64,000 bases of DNA from Bradyrhizobium sp. AZCC 1693 (GCF_036924745.1 NZ_JAZHSD010000001.1:4588001-4652000), one strand, 5' to 3'. Shown: positions 25,761 through 35,697, counted from the stretch's first letter. The notes: generated from the sequence alone by a model not told the origin. Translations and numbers: made by a program.

Positions 25761-28100
25761 ATGGGCGTTGAAGGCATTGGCGCAAGCGTCGTGCGCAAGG
25801 AAGACCGCCGTTTCATTACCGGCAAGGGACGTTACGTCGACGACATCAAGCTGGTGGGCATGACCTACGCGCATTTCGTTCGCAGCCCGCACGCGCATGC
25901 CAAAATCAAGAGCATCGATACATCCGCGGCGATGAAGATGCCGGGCGTGGTCGGCGTGCTGACCGGCCAGCAGATCGTCGATGACAAGATCGGCAACCTT
26001 ATCTGCGGCTGGGCCATCACCTCCAAGGACGGCACCGGCATGAAGATGGGCGCATGGCCGGCGATGGCGCCGGAAACCGTGCGTTTCGTCGGGCAAGCGG
26101 TCGCGGTGGTGATCGCGGAAACCAAGAACCAGGCGCGGGACGCCGCCGAGGCCGTGGTCGTCAACTACGAGGAATTGCCGGCCGCCGCCGACATCAGCGC
26201 CGCGATCAAGGCGGGCGCGCCGCAACTGCACCCGGAAGCCCCGGGCAACGTGATCTACGACTGGACCATCGGCGATGAAGCCGCAACCGAAGCGGCTTTC
26301 AAGTCGGCAGCCAATGTCGTGTCGCTCGACATCACCAACAACCGGCTGGTGCCGAACGCGATGGAGCCGCGCGCGGCGATCGCAGAGTATAACGAGCCCG
26401 AAGAGCACTTTACGCTCTACACGACCTCGCAGAATCCGCATGTCGCCCGCCTCGTGCTGTCGGCGTTCTACAACATCGCGCAGGAGCACAAGCTGCGCGT
26501 CGTGGCGCCCGACGTCGGCGGCGGTTTCGGCTCGAAAATCTTCATCTACCCCGAAGAGATGGTGGCGCTGTGGGCCTCCAAGAAGGTCGGCCGTCCGGTG
26601 AAGTGGACCGGCGATCGCACCGAGGCCTTTCTCACCGACGCCCATGGCCGCGATCACCTCACCAAGGCGGAGATGGCGTTCGACAAGGACAACAAGGTCA
26701 CGGGCTTGCGCGTCAAGACCTACGCCAACCTCGGCGCCTACATGTCGCTGTTCTCCTCCTCGGTGCCGACCTATCTCTACGCGACGCTGCTGTCGGGCCA
26801 GTACAACATCCCCAACATCTTCGCCGAAGTGATCAGCGTCTACACCAACACCGTGCCGGTCGATGCCTATCGCGGCGCGGGCCGCCCCGAAGCAAGCTTT
26901 GTGGTGGAACGGCTGATGGAGACCGCGGCGCGGCAGTTGAAGGTCGATCCGGCCGAACTGCGCCGCAAGAATTTTATCACGCAGTTCCCGCATCAGACGC
27001 CCGTCATCATGGCCTATGACATCGGCGACTTTAATGCCTCGCTCGATGCGGCGATGAAGGCGATCGATTACGCGGGCTTTCCGGTTCGCAAGGCGACGGC
27101 TAAATCCGAGGGCAAGCTGCGCGGCATCGGCATCTCCTGCTATATCGAGGCCTGCGGCATCGCGCCGTCAAAAGCCGTCGGCAGTCTCGGCGCCGGCGTG
27201 GGTCTATGGGAATCCGCCGAAGTCCGCGTCAACCCGGTCGGCACCATCGAAGTCCTGACGGGATCGCACAGCCACGGCCAGGGCCATGAGACGACCTTCT
27301 GCCAGCTCATTGCCGATCGCCTCGGCATTCCCATCAGCCAGGTGCAGATCGTGCATGGCGACACCGACAAGGTGCAGTTCGGCATGGGCACCTACGGTTC
27401 GCGCTCGGCGGCCGTTGGTCTCACCGCGATTCTGAAGGCGATGGAAAAGGTCGAGGCCAAGGCCAAGAAGATCGCGGCCCATCAGCTCGAGGCATCCGAG
27501 AACGACATCGTCATCGAGAACGGCGAGTTCAAGGTTACCGGCACCGACAAGTCGATCGCGCTGCCGATGGTCGCACTCGCCGCCTACACCGCGCATAATC
27601 TGCCTGACGGCATGGAGCCGGGTCTGAAGGAGGGCGCGTTCTACGACCCGACCAACTTCACCTTCCCGGCCGGCGCCTACATCTGCGAAATGGAAGTAGA
27701 TAGCGCTACCGGCAAGAGCTCCTTTGTCAACTTCGTGGCGGCTGATGATTTCGGGCGACTGATCAATCCGATGATCGTCGAAGGCCAGGTCCATGGCGGC
27801 CTTGCCCAGGGCATCGGCCAGGCGTTGCTCGAAGGCGTGGTGTATGACTCATCGGGTCAGCTCGTGACGGCGTCTTTCATGGATTACACCATGCCGCGCG
27901 CCGACGACCTGCCGTCGTTCAAGCTGTCGCACACCACGACGCTGTGTCCGGGCAATCCGCTCGGCGTCAAGGGCTGCGGCGAAGCCGGCGCGATCGGCGC
28001 GTCGGCCGCCGTAATCAACGCCATCACGGATGCGATCGGCAACAACAAACTCGAAATGCCCGCGACGCCCGATCGCGTCTGGCATGCGATCCACGGCTGA
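25761..28100 (+). CDS. coxL: form II CO-dehydrogenase-type molybdopterin subunit
   Basis: The product is 779 residues of the xanthine dehydrogenase/CoxL family. The N-terminal [18 protein letters not shown], the Mo-cofactor loop [10 protein letters not shown] and the catalytic-glutamate motif [10 protein letters not shown] near the C-terminus are all present. The active-site loop reads AYRGAGR (near residue 370), the form II signature, not the cysteine-containing AYRCSFR of true form I CO dehydrogenase. Form II enzymes may oxidise other substrates, so CO use should not be assumed. The ATG 25761 has a GGGAGG site. It is followed by coxM after an 11-base gap. Confidence 0.92.
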   Translation: MGVEGIGASVVRKEDRRFITGKGRYVDDIKLVGMTYAHFVRSPHAHAKIKSIDTSAAMKMPGVVGVLTGQQIVDDKIGNLICGWAITSKDGTGMKMGAWPAMAPETVRFVGQAVAVVIAETKNQARDAAEAVVVNYEELPAAADISAAIKAGAPQLHPEAPGNVIYDWTIGDEAATEAAFKSAANVVSLDITNNRLVPNAMEPRAAIAEYNEPEEHFTLYTTSQNPHVARLVLSAFYNIAQEHKLRVVAPDVGGGFGSKIFIYPEEMVALWASKKVGRPVKWTGDRTEAFLTDAHGRDHLTKAEMAFDKDNKVTGLRVKTYANLGAYMSLFSSSVPTYLYATLLSGQYNIPNIFAEVISVYTNTVPVDAYRGAGRPEASFVVERLMETAARQLKVDPAELRRKNFITQFPHQTPVIMAYDIGDFNASLDAAMKAIDYAGFPVRKATAKSEGKLRGIGISCYIEACGIAPSKAVGSLGAGVGLWESAEVRVNPVGTIEVLTGSHSHGQGHETTFCQLIADRLGIPISQVQIVHGDTDKVQFGMGTYGSRSAAVGLTAILKAMEKVEAKAKKIAAHQLEASENDIVIENGEFKVTGTDKSIALPMVALAAYTAHNLPDGMEPGLKEGAFYDPTNFTFPAGAYICEMEVDSATGKSSFVNFVAADDFGRLINPMIVEGQVHGGLAQGIGQALLEGVVYDSSGQLVTASFMDYTMPRADDLPSFKLSHTTTLCPGNPLGVKGCGEAGAIGASAAVINAITDAIGNNKLEMPATPDRVWHAIHG

Positions 28101-28111
28101 GGAGGAAAACC

Positions 28112-28912
28112 ATGTACCAGACAACCTATCACCGTCCCTCCTCGATCGATGAAGCCGCGGCATTGTTCGCCAAGGGTTCAGACTCGAAATACCTGGCCGG
28201 CGGTCACACGCTGATCCCTGTCATGAAACAGCGCTTGGCCTCGCCTTCCGACGTAATCGATCTCGGCAAGATCAAGGAGCTTGTCGGCATCGAAGCATCC
28301 GGCGACACGCTGACGGTCAAGGCGGCCACGACGCATTGCGACGTCGCCCAGAACGCAGCGGCAAAGAAGGCAATCCCCGCACTGGCCTATCTCGCTTCAC
28401 TGATCGGAGATCCCGCCGTGCGCCATCGCGGCACCATCGGCGGCTCGATCGCCAACAACGATCCGGCGGCGGATTATCCCGCCGCCCTGCTCGCGCTTGA
28501 TGCGACCGTGACGACCAACAAGCGCAGCATCAAGGCCGATGACTTCTTCAAGGGCCTGTTCTCAACGGCGCTGGAAGACGGCGAGATCATCACCGCGGTG
28601 ACGTTCCCGATTGCGGCCAAGGCGGGGTATTCCAAATTTCTCCACCCGGCGTCGCGCTTCGCATTGACCGGCGTGTTCGTGGCCAAGACCTCCGCCGGCG
28701 ATGTCCGCGTCGCCGCCACCGGCGCCTCGCAAGACGGCGTCATGCGGGTGCCGGCGATCGAGGCGGCCTTGAAGGCGAACTGGTCGGCAGGTGCGCTCGA
28801 CGGCGTCACGATTTCCGCCGACGGCTTGATGAGCGACATCCACGGCACGTCGGACTATCGTGCCAACCTCATCAAGGTGATGGCGCAGCGCGCAGTGACC
28901 GCCGCGGGCTAA
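28112..28912 (+). CDS. coxM: CO-dehydrogenase-type FAD-binding medium subunit
   Basis: The product is 266 residues. FAD-binding motifs AGGHTLIP (near residue 32) and TIGGSIANNDPAADYP (near 110) match the CoxM/xanthine dehydrogenase FAD subunit. It takes electrons from the [2Fe-2S] subunit to FAD and on to an acceptor. The start has a strong GGAGG site between the coxL stop and ATG 28112. It ends the S-L-M operon; no maturation genes (coxD, coxE, coxF) follow here. Confidence 0.92.
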   Translation: MYQTTYHRPSSIDEAAALFAKGSDSKYLAGGHTLIPVMKQRLASPSDVIDLGKIKELVGIEASGDTLTVKAATTHCDVAQNAAAKKAIPALAYLASLIGDPAVRHRGTIGGSIANNDPAADYPAALLALDATVTTNKRSIKADDFFKGLFSTALEDGEIITAVTFPIAAKAGYSKFLHPASRFALTGVFVAKTSAGDVRVAATGASQDGVMRVPAIEAALKANWSAGALDGVTISADGLMSDIHGTSDYRANLIKVMAQRAVTAAG

Positions 28913-29085
28913 TAGCGCCTGGACACAACTTTCATGCAAGCGGCGCGCAGCAATGCGCGCCGCTTTCGCATTTTGGTCCGATTCTCGGCAAAAGAAGCTT
29001 GTCAGGGCCTCGCTTCGGCGGGACAATTTAGCTAATCAACTAATTAAAGCGTTGCCAGAGACGCTTCCCTTGGGAGAGAAAACAA

Positions 29086-30198
29086 GTGCTCGACAAACCA
29101 GCCACCCAATCCGCCACCCGCACCTCCGGCCCGCTCGCCGGCTTCCGCATCGTCGAATTCGCCGGCATCGGCCCGGGCCCGTTCGCCTGCATGATGCTGG
29201 CCGACATGGGCGCGGAAGTCGTGACACTCGATCGCGTCGGCGCGAAGAAGAACCTGAAATCGGTGGCGGGGCGCGGCCGGAAAGTTGTCGAGCTCGATTT
29301 GAAGGACAAGGCCGCGGTCGCGCAGGTGCTCGACCTGCTCGCTGGCGCCGATGCGCTGATCGAAGGCTTTCGCCCCGGCGTGATGGAGCGGCTTGGCCTC
29401 GGGCCCGATGTGGTGATGGCCCGCAACCCGCGGCTGGTGTTCGGCCGCATGACCGGCTGGGGCCAGGAGGGCCCGCTGGCGCAAGCGGCCGGCCATGACA
29501 TCAACTACATCTCGGTCACCGGCGCGCTTGCCGCGATCGGCACGAAGGAGAAGCCGGTGCCGCCGCTCAACCTGGTCGGCGATTTCGGCGGCGGCGCGCT
29601 CTATCTCGTGGTCGGCGTGCTCGCCGCGCTTTTGGAAGCGTCAAAATCCGGCAAGGGCCAGGTGGTCGACGCCGCGATGTGCGATGGCGCGGCGTCGCTG
29701 ATGTCGATGTTCTTCGACATGACCGCGATCGGCCGCTGGGTCGAAGGACGCGAACAGAATTTCCTCGATGGCGGCGCGCATTTCTACGGCATCTATGAAT
29801 GTTCCTGCGGCAATTTCATTTCGATCGGCTCGATCGAACCGCAGTTCTATGCGCTGCTGCGCCAGCATGCCGGCCTGACCGACGCCGACTTCGACGCGCA
29901 GATGGACCGCAAGGCATGGCCCGCGCTGAAGGAGAAACTCACAAAGGTGTTCAAGAGCAAGTCCCGCGAGGACTGGTGCAGGATCATGGAGGGCACCGAC
30001 ATCTGCTTCGCGCCGATCCTGACCATGGCGGAAGCGCCAAAACACCCGCACATGGCCGCGCGCAAGGTGTTCGTCGAGCGTCACGGCGTGACGCAGCCGG
30101 CGCCCGCGCCGCGCTTTTCGCGCACGCCGTCATCGATCAGGGATGCGGAGAAGGCGGATATCGGTGAACTGACAAACGCGTGGAAGGCGGGACGGTAA
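29086..30198 (+). CDS. alpha-methylacyl-CoA racemase (CoA-transferase family III)
   Basis: The product is 370 residues. The GTG start has a GGGAGAGAA site. Family III CoA-transferase fold signals include FRIVEFAGIGPGPFACMMLADMG at the N-terminus. Within this family the pair His137 (GHDINY) and Asp166 (VGDFGGG) matches the proton-transfer residues of alpha-methylacyl-CoA racemase, so racemase is preferred over a CoA-transferase. It interconverts (2R)- and (2S)-2-methylacyl-CoA so that branched-chain fatty acids can enter beta-oxidation. It stands alone 173 bases after coxM; a family B repeat lies right after the stop. Confidence 0.87.
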   Translation: MLDKPATQSATRTSGPLAGFRIVEFAGIGPGPFACMMLADMGAEVVTLDRVGAKKNLKSVAGRGRKVVELDLKDKAAVAQVLDLLAGADALIEGFRPGVMERLGLGPDVVMARNPRLVFGRMTGWGQEGPLAQAAGHDINYISVTGALAAIGTKEKPVPPLNLVGDFGGGALYLVVGVLAALLEASKSGKGQVVDAAMCDGAASLMSMFFDMTAIGRWVEGREQNFLDGGAHFYGIYECSCGNFISIGSIEPQFYALLRQHAGLTDADFDAQMDRKAWPALKEKLTKVFKSKSREDWCRIMEGTDICFAPILTMAEAPKHPHMAARKVFVERHGVTQPAPAPRFSRTPSSIRDAEKADIGELTNAWKAGR

Positions 30199-30207
30199 TC
30201 CTCTTTC

Positions 30208-30297
30208 CGTCATGGCCGGGCTTGTCCCGGCCATCCACGTCTTGCTTTGCATGAAGCTCCAAAGAACGTGGATGCCCGGGACAAGCCCGGGCATGAC
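30208..30297. repeat. palindromic repeat family B, copy 1
   Basis: CGTCATGGCCGGGCTTGTCC at the left and GGACAAGCCCGGGCATGAC at the right form inverted arms around a short variable loop. Copies are at 35719-35803 and 53382-53463. All are intergenic. This copy follows the racemase gene and faces the hpd 3' end, so it may double as a terminator. Confidence 0.8.
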
Positions 30298-30325
30298 AGT
30301 GAATGATTGCGCCGCCACAAACCTT

Positions 30326-31444
30326 TCAGGCCGCGTTCCCCACCTTCAACACACCGCGGCGAATCTGATCCTCCTCGATCGACTCGAACAGCGCCTTGAA
30401 ATTACCCTCGCCGAATCCATCATCGCCCTTGCGCTGGATGAATTCGAAGAAAATCGGCCCGATCGCGTTCGCCGAAAAGATCTGCAGCAGCACCTTGGTG
30501 TGGCCGCCGTCGACCACGCCCTCACCGTCAATGAGAATGCCGTCGCGCTGCAGCCGCGCGACGTCCTCGCCATGCTGCGGCAGGCGCGCATCGATCTTCT
30601 CGAAATAAGTATCGGGCGGCGACGGCATGAACGGCAATCCCGCCTCGCGCAACGCCTCGACGGTGCGGTAGATATCCCGCGCGCCACAGGCGATGTGTTG
30701 GATGCCCTCACCGCGATAGATGTTGAGATATTCCTCGATCTGTCCGGAATCGCCGGCATCCTCGTTGATCGGAATCCGGATCTTGCCGTCCGGACTCGTC
30801 AAGGCACGGGAGAACAGGCCGGATGCGCGGCCCTCGATGTCGAAGAAGCGGATCTGGCGGAAGTTGAAGAGCTTTTCGTAGAAGCCGGTCCATACATCCA
30901 TGCGGCCGCGATGGACGTTGTGGGTGAGGTGATCGACGTAATACAGCCCCGCGCCGGCAGGACGTGGGTCCTTGGCGCCCAGCCATTCGAACTCGAGGTC
31001 ATAGGCCGAGCCCTTGGCGCCATAGCGGTCGACGAAATAGAGCAGGCTACCGCCGATGCCCTTGATCGCGGGCACATCGAGCGTCTTCTGCGCGGAAGAA
31101 ATATCGGCGGGCTCCGCACCCAGCGAGAGCGCCCGCTCATAGGCCTGCTTCGCATCGACCACGCGAAACGCCATCGATGGCGCGCAGGGCCCGTGCGCGG
31201 CGACGAAGCCATGGCCGTGGGTACCAGCCTCCTCGTTGACGAGATAATTGATGTCGCCCTGGCGATAGACCGTGATCTTCTTTGTCTTGTGGCGAGCGAC
31301 CGGCGCATAGCTCATCAGCTTGAGCAGCGCGTGCAGTTCTGCAGGCTTCGGGTGCGCATACTCGACGAACTCAAAGCCGTCCGTGCCCATCGGATTATCG
31401 GCGCTGATGGTGGCGGCTGGCGCATCGTGCGGAAACGGACCCAT
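30326..31444 (-). CDS. hpd: 4-hydroxyphenylpyruvate dioxygenase
   Basis: The product is 372 residues, the usual length. The start at 31444 has a GGGAG site. The non-haem Fe(II) ligands are His172 (VDHLTHNV), His250 (IQHIAC) and Glu334 (FFEFIQR). The enzyme turns 4-hydroxyphenylpyruvate (from tyrosine) into homogentisate, the substrate of HmgA encoded 4.4 kb away on the same strand. The N-terminal domain is the usual degenerate copy of the vicinal-oxygen-chelate fold. The gene is divergent from an Lrp/AsnC regulator gene, with an inverted repeat in the 122-bp gap, so that regulator probably controls it. Confidence 0.95.
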   Translation of the reverse strand: MGPFPHDAPAATISADNPMGTDGFEFVEYAHPKPAELHALLKLMSYAPVARHKTKKITVYRQGDINYLVNEEAGTHGHGFVAAHGPCAPSMAFRVVDAKQAYERALSLGAEPADISSAQKTLDVPAIKGIGGSLLYFVDRYGAKGSAYDLEFEWLGAKDPRPAGAGLYYVDHLTHNVHRGRMDVWTGFYEKLFNFRQIRFFDIEGRASGLFSRALTSPDGKIRIPINEDAGDSGQIEEYLNIYRGEGIQHIACGARDIYRTVEALREAGLPFMPSPPDTYFEKIDARLPQHGEDVARLQRDGILIDGEGVVDGGHTKVLLQIFSANAIGPIFFEFIQRKGDDGFGEGNFKALFESIEEDQIRRGVLKVGNAA

Positions 31445-31523
31445 GGCGGAATCTCCCAAAATTGAGCTGGATCAATATCGGTCGAAACGCGCGCAAAGTG
31501 TGTGCAAATGGCCGTGCATCTGG

Positions 31524-31550
31524 CTATGATCGCGCACATATCGTGCATAG
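31524..31550. promoter_or_regulatory. candidate Lrp operator between hpd and lrp-type gene
   Basis: CTATGATCG and CGTGCATAG form an imperfect palindrome (seven of nine bases matching) around a nine-base centre, in the middle of the divergent gap. The position suits autoregulation together with control of hpd by the neighbouring AsnC-family protein. It is inferred, not tested. Confidence 0.4.
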
Positions 31551-31566
31551 AAACGGCAGTTGGCGC

Positions 31567-32034
31567 ATGATCTCCGTAGACACATTCGATCTCAAAATAC
31601 TGGCCGCGCTGCAGGACGACGGCCGGCTGACCAACCAGCAGCTCGCCGATCTCGTCGGCCTGTCGGCCTCGCAATGCTCGCGGCGGCGGATGCGGCTGGA
31701 GGAGGAAAAGGTGATCGCGGGCTACCACGCCGACCTCGCCGGCGAAGCCCTCGGCTTCAACCTGATCGCCTTCGTCCACATCACGCTGGCGACGCATTCG
31801 CCCGACAACGCCAAGAAATTCCGTGAACTGGTCAACCGCGTCGACGACATCCAGGAGGCCTATTCGCTCACCGGCGACGCCGACTACGTGCTGAAGGTTC
31901 TGCTGCGCGACCTCAAGGACCTCTCCGGGCTCGTCAACGACGTGCTGATGCCGCACCAGAGCGTCGCGCATGTGCGCTCATCGATCGTGCTGGACCGGCT
32001 GAAAGAGAGCGCGAGGTTGCCGTTGAAGTCCTGA
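31567..32034 (+). CDS. Lrp/AsnC family transcriptional regulator
   Basis: The product is 155 residues. An N-terminal helix-turn-helix (residues 3-50, LTNQQLADLVGLSASQCSRR) is joined to a C-terminal RAM ligand-binding domain (VHITLATHS, AYSLTGDADYVLKV). This is the standard Lrp layout; ligands are often amino acids. Divergent arrangement with hpd suggests that it senses an aromatic amino acid or a keto acid and controls tyrosine breakdown. Start 31567 has only a weak ribosome site. This regulatory link is inferred from position. Confidence 0.88.
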   Translation: MISVDTFDLKILAALQDDGRLTNQQLADLVGLSASQCSRRRMRLEEEKVIAGYHADLAGEALGFNLIAFVHITLATHSPDNAKKFRELVNRVDDIQEAYSLTGDADYVLKVLLRDLKDLSGLVNDVLMPHQSVAHVRSSIVLDRLKESARLPLKS

Positions 32035-32119
32035 CGTGGCGCAATTTGAGGGAAATTTGTCATTCGCGTTTTCCCTCCGATTTGCGATGATCCCCCAGGA
32101 TTCACATCACGAGACCGCC

Positions 32120-32431
32120 ATGGCGCTGCAACTCCGGCCGAACTGCGAATATTGCGACAAGGACCTGCCGCCGAACGCTGTGGACGCGCGGATCTGCTCC
32201 TACGAATGCACGTTCTGCGCGGATTGCGTGGACAACAAGCTGCACAATGTCTGCCCGAACTGCGGCGGCGGTTTTGAGCGCCGGCCGATCCGGCCCGCGA
32301 CCGAGCGGCGGCCCGGGGTATGCGCGGCGAAGCACCCGCCGTCAGACAAACGGGTGCACTTGAAGTACAGCGTTGAGGAAGTCGCGGCCCATTCGGCGAA
32401 GATCGGGCATATTCGACCCGAAGAGCGGTAG
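32120..32431 (+). CDS. DUF1272 zinc-ribbon-like protein
   Basis: The product is 103 residues, recognised as DUF1272. The N-terminal part has CEYC, CSYECTFCADC and CPNCGG cysteine clusters, indicating one or two structural zinc sites. A basic stretch (RRPIRPATERRPG) follows. The function of the family is unknown. The start at 32120 is chosen because the conserved domain begins there. It is 85 bases after the Lrp gene on the same strand and might share its transcript. Confidence 0.75.
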   Translation: MALQLRPNCEYCDKDLPPNAVDARICSYECTFCADCVDNKLHNVCPNCGGGFERRPIRPATERRPGVCAAKHPPSDKRVHLKYSVEEVAAHSAKIGHIRPEER

Positions 32432-32508
32432 GCGCGGTCCCTGTGAAACAGTTTCTGAGGAAACTCCGCGCGCTTAAGTGATCGACACGGCGCGACGCAA
32501 ATTACGTC

Positions 32509-34236
32509 CTACCTGGCCTTTCGGACCGACGGATACCACTGCACCATATAGCCCTGACCAGGCAAATGGCCGCCGTCGCTTTCGACTGTCTCGAAGCTCA
32601 GCAGCCCATCGGGACCAGGCTGCAGGTCGGGAAAGCCGCCGACCGGCTGAAACTCATATTCGAAGCCTCCCGCCTTCTCAATGAAGATCTTGACATGGTC
32701 TATGAAGCGCCCCAGCGCGAAGTACCAGACGCCATTGTCCATCTCCAACATCTGATACTGATATTCGACAACGGTCGTTTTTGACGAGATCTGAGCGGCT
32801 CCAGCGATCCGGTTGTTTAGCACCTTGTCGCGCTTCTGCGCCTTCGGCTTCGGCGACATTTTGATGACCGAGAATGCACGATCTCGAATATTCTTCGAAG
32901 GATGATTTTCGACGCGCTTGTTTGTGATGGTTCTAAACTCGAAGAGTTCCTCGGGCCCGGGATACAACTCGATCTTATAGCGAACCGTGGCTTCGATGAA
33001 GTTGCCCTCTGGCAGGCTTATCGGCCGATGTTTGAGCGTTATTTCCGCTTTTGTCCCAGCGCGCTTGGAATGGAAAGGCTTGAACCGGCGCAGGGCGTGG
33101 AAAAGATACTTTGAATTCTGCGGCAGGATTTTCTTTTGAATCAGGAAGCGGGCGACTCCGTCGGGCCAGTACCTGTTATCCGTTGTCCAGCAGTCACGTT
33201 CTTCCATCCATCTCCGATGGTGAATGGCACCTTCGCCCGTCGCGCAGTTCAGCAGACCGAAGTTGAACGCATTTGTATAGCGCGGATTGGCTGGCGTCCT
33301 GCCTGCATACGCCGACCCGGCGGGAATAAACTTGATGTCGCCGAAATTTCCAGAGACTGAACTGAATCGCGGCAAGTGCTCATGCCCGTACAGGACCAGG
33401 TCGAAATTCGATGAGATCAGTTGCTCTAGGATGGCCTGCTCATCTTCATGCACCCAGCTCAACGGATGGTGCATAACAAGAATCTTGAAATCGGCGTGAC
33501 GCAGCCGCGCCATGGCATCACGAAGCTGTCGTTCAGTGATCGCGAGTGTACCATAGTCCCAGTATGGATGATCGGCGGCTTCACCCTTTGCGCGTATCGC
33601 GTGCCGACCGCAGCAAACAGCCGTATTGATCGTTGCGATGCCGAGCTTGTTGGACCCGCGATCCAGAATGAGCGAATGAACGAGATCCCCATCCGGATAC
33701 GACCAGCCGTTGTCCTTTGAGAAATGATAGAAGCTCTGGAAAGGCGAGAGCATCATGGGAGACTTCTTGCGATCGTACAGCAAGTCGCCAAGCTGCCGTT
33801 GGCGCTCGGGCGCCTTCGAGGACAACAGCTTTTCCCAGTCGAGCGGGATTTCGGAGATCTTGTCTCGCTCTAGGTCGTGGTTTCCCGGCGAGAACACGAA
33901 TGTAGCTCGCTCGCCAATAAGGCTACGTATTGGATCAATGAGGCTAGTCTTTGCGGCCGCATACTCAGATGCGCTTCCTGAGAATGCGACATCGCCACTG
34001 AAGACAACGAGATCGATGTCCGACAGTTCGGGATCAAAGCTACTTCTGGCGCGAATGTCTTCCAGCATTCCTTGCAGCAGAACGCTTCGGTCGAGATCGG
34101 GGAGGCCTTGATGCCAATCGGAAATGTGCAGCCAGGCAACGCGGCTCTTGGAGTCTCGCGAATGGCCGCTTGAAACGCCGTTTTTACCTTTTTTTAATAT
34201 TCGCTTGAAATCATTTCGAGACTGTTGCTTAGCCAC
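32509..34236 (-). CDS. calcineurin-like metallophosphoesterase with unknown C-terminal domain
   Basis: The product is 575 residues. Residues 33-320 hold a metallophosphoesterase domain with all metal motifs: ISDWH (Asp40, His42), FSGDVAFSG (Asp82), SPGNHDLERD (Asn119, His120), MHHP, and YGHEH. Residues 390-575 form a second domain rich in predicted beta strands that I do not recognise. It ends GQGYMVQWYP and contains IELYPGPEELFEFRT. Base composition and codon use are visibly less GC-rich than the flanks, suggesting transfer. It is a single gene between DUF1272 and fahA. Phosphodiesterases with extra beta-rich domains occur in bacterial conflict systems, but no partner gene is seen, so that role is speculation. 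Confidence 0.75.
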   Translation of the reverse strand: MAKQQSRNDFKRILKKGKNGVSSGHSRDSKSRVAWLHISDWHQGLPDLDRSVLLQGMLEDIRARSSFDPELSDIDLVVFSGDVAFSGSASEYAAAKTSLIDPIRSLIGERATFVFSPGNHDLERDKISEIPLDWEKLLSSKAPERQRQLGDLLYDRKKSPMMLSPFQSFYHFSKDNGWSYPDGDLVHSLILDRGSNKLGIATINTAVCCGRHAIRAKGEAADHPYWDYGTLAITERQLRDAMARLRHADFKILVMHHPLSWVHEDEQAILEQLISSNFDLVLYGHEHLPRFSSVSGNFGDIKFIPAGSAYAGRTPANPRYTNAFNFGLLNCATGEGAIHHRRWMEERDCWTTDNRYWPDGVARFLIQKKILPQNSKYLFHALRRFKPFHSKRAGTKAEITLKHRPISLPEGNFIEATVRYKIELYPGPEELFEFRTITNKRVENHPSKNIRDRAFSVIKMSPKPKAQKRDKVLNNRIAGAAQISSKTTVVEYQYQMLEMDNGVWYFALGRFIDHVKIFIEKAGGFEYEFQPVGGFPDLQPGPDGLLSFETVESDGGHLPGQGYMVQWYPSVRKAR

Positions 34237-34431
34237 AACGGTAAACCTATCTTGGGCAAGTATCTTGCTTCGAGGTCTGCTTCACAGCTAAATTAAGGCC
34301 CAGGCAATTAAAGGTTGAATGGAGAGTTCCATGCTCGACATCAGCGGTCAAGTACTCGGCGAAAAGTAACTGATCTTGAACGACTTTTGCTGTGCGGCGA
34401 CCTTGCCGCCGGCAAGCTGGTAACATAACGC

Positions 34432-35697
34432 CTAAGGTACGATAGTACCCTCCACCTCACCGAAGCCGACGCGATAGCCATCGCCCTGGCACCAGCCGCG
34501 CATCACGAGCGAATCGCCGTCCTCCAGGAACGTCCGTTTCACGCCCGCGGCCAGCTCCACCGGCTCGGTGCCGTTCCAGCTTATTTCGAGCAGGCTGCCG
34601 CGCTGGTCCTTTTCCGGGCCGGAGATGGTGCCAGAGCCTAAGAGATCGCCGACGTTCATGGCGCAGCCGGACGAGGCGTGGTGCACGAGTTGCTGCACCG
34701 ACGACCAGTACATGTACTTGAAATTAGTACGGCTGATGTTTTGGGCCTCGTTCATCTGCGCCGCGCGCAAACCGACCTCGAGCGCCATGTCGTAATTGTT
34801 CGGCTGCGCCTGCTGCAGATAGGGCAGCGGCTTCGGGTCCTGCGCAGGCCCATGCAATCGGAACGGCTCCAGCGCCTCGCGCGTCACCACCCACGGGCTG
34901 ATCGAGGTCGCGAACACCTTGGCCTGGAACGGGCCGAGCGGCACATACTCCCACTGCTGGATGTCGCGCGCGCTCCAGTCGTTCAGGATCACGAAGCCGA
35001 AGATCATCTCTTCGGCCTGCTTCTCGGTGAGCATTTCACCCATCACCGACGGCTGGCCGACCACCACGCCCATCTCGAGTTCGAAATCGAGCCGCTTGCA
35101 GGGCCCAAAACTCGGCACGTCGGTGGTCGGCGGCTTCAGCTGCCCGCGCGGACGGCGAACCGGCGTGCCGCTGACGACGACGGTGGAAGCGCGGCCGTTG
35201 TAGCCGATCGGCATGTGCAGCCAGTTCGGCTGCAAGGCATTGTCCTTGCCGCGGAACATCACGCCGACATTGGTGGCGTGCTCCTTCGATGAATAGAAGT
35301 CGGTATAGCCCGAAACGGCGAACGGCATGTGCAGCTTTACATCCGCCATCGGCAACAGCGCGCGCTTGCGCAGCTTTTCATTGTCGCGCAGCTCGGGATG
35401 ATCCTGCCGCAGAAGCTCGCTGATCCGCGCGCGCGTGCTCGACCAGACTTTTGGCCCCAGCGCCATGAACGGATTGAGCTGGGGCGCGACGAAGACGGCG
35501 GGTTCGACGACGTCGAACCGGCAATCCTGCGCGAGTTGCCAGAGATCGAGCACGTAATTGCCGATCGCGACGCCGATGCGCGGGGCGAGGCCGTCCTTGG
35601 CGGAGAACACGCCGTACGGGAGATTCTGGATCGGGAAATGGGAATCGGGCGCGACGTCGATGAAGGAGCGCAGTTTGGGGTCGTTGGGATGGGGCAC
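34432..35697 (-). CDS. fahA: fumarylacetoacetase
   Basis: The product is 421 residues, near the usual FAH length. The GTG start at 35697 is preferred because a GGAGAGAC site sits just upstream; the ATGs farther out lie at the edge of a family B repeat. The family motifs are the N-terminal beta domain (PYGVFS), the DWSARDIQ core and GSGTISGPE. It cleaves fumarylacetoacetate to fumarate and acetoacetate, the last step of homogentisate breakdown. It is the last gene of the minus-strand catabolic operon, 130 bases after hmgA, with a repeat between them. Confidence 0.93.
   Translation of the reverse strand: MPHPNDPKLRSFIDVAPDSHFPIQNLPYGVFSAKDGLAPRIGVAIGNYVLDLWQLAQDCRFDVVEPAVFVAPQLNPFMALGPKVWSSTRARISELLRQDHPELRDNEKLRKRALLPMADVKLHMPFAVSGYTDFYSSKEHATNVGVMFRGKDNALQPNWLHMPIGYNGRASTVVVSGTPVRRPRGQLKPPTTDVPSFGPCKRLDFELEMGVVVGQPSVMGEMLTEKQAEEMIFGFVILNDWSARDIQQWEYVPLGPFQAKVFATSISPWVVTREALEPFRLHGPAQDPKPLPYLQQAQPNNYDMALEVGLRAAQMNEAQNISRTNFKYMYWSSVQQLVHHASSGCAMNVGDLLGSGTISGPEKDQRGSLLEISWNGTEPVELAAGVKRTFLEDGDSLVMRGWCQGDGYRVGFGEVEGTIVP

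Noticed and set aside
25761..28100. True form I carbon monoxide dehydrogenase
   Set aside because: The active-site loop is AYRGAGR, not the cysteine-containing form I motif, so CO oxidation is not claimed.
34331..34369. Twelve-codon reading frame (MLDISGQVLGEK) with a GGAG-type site between the metallophosphoesterase and fahA
   Set aside because: Too short to support as a gene from sequence alone and no partner or homologue recognised; it could be a start left after a deletion.
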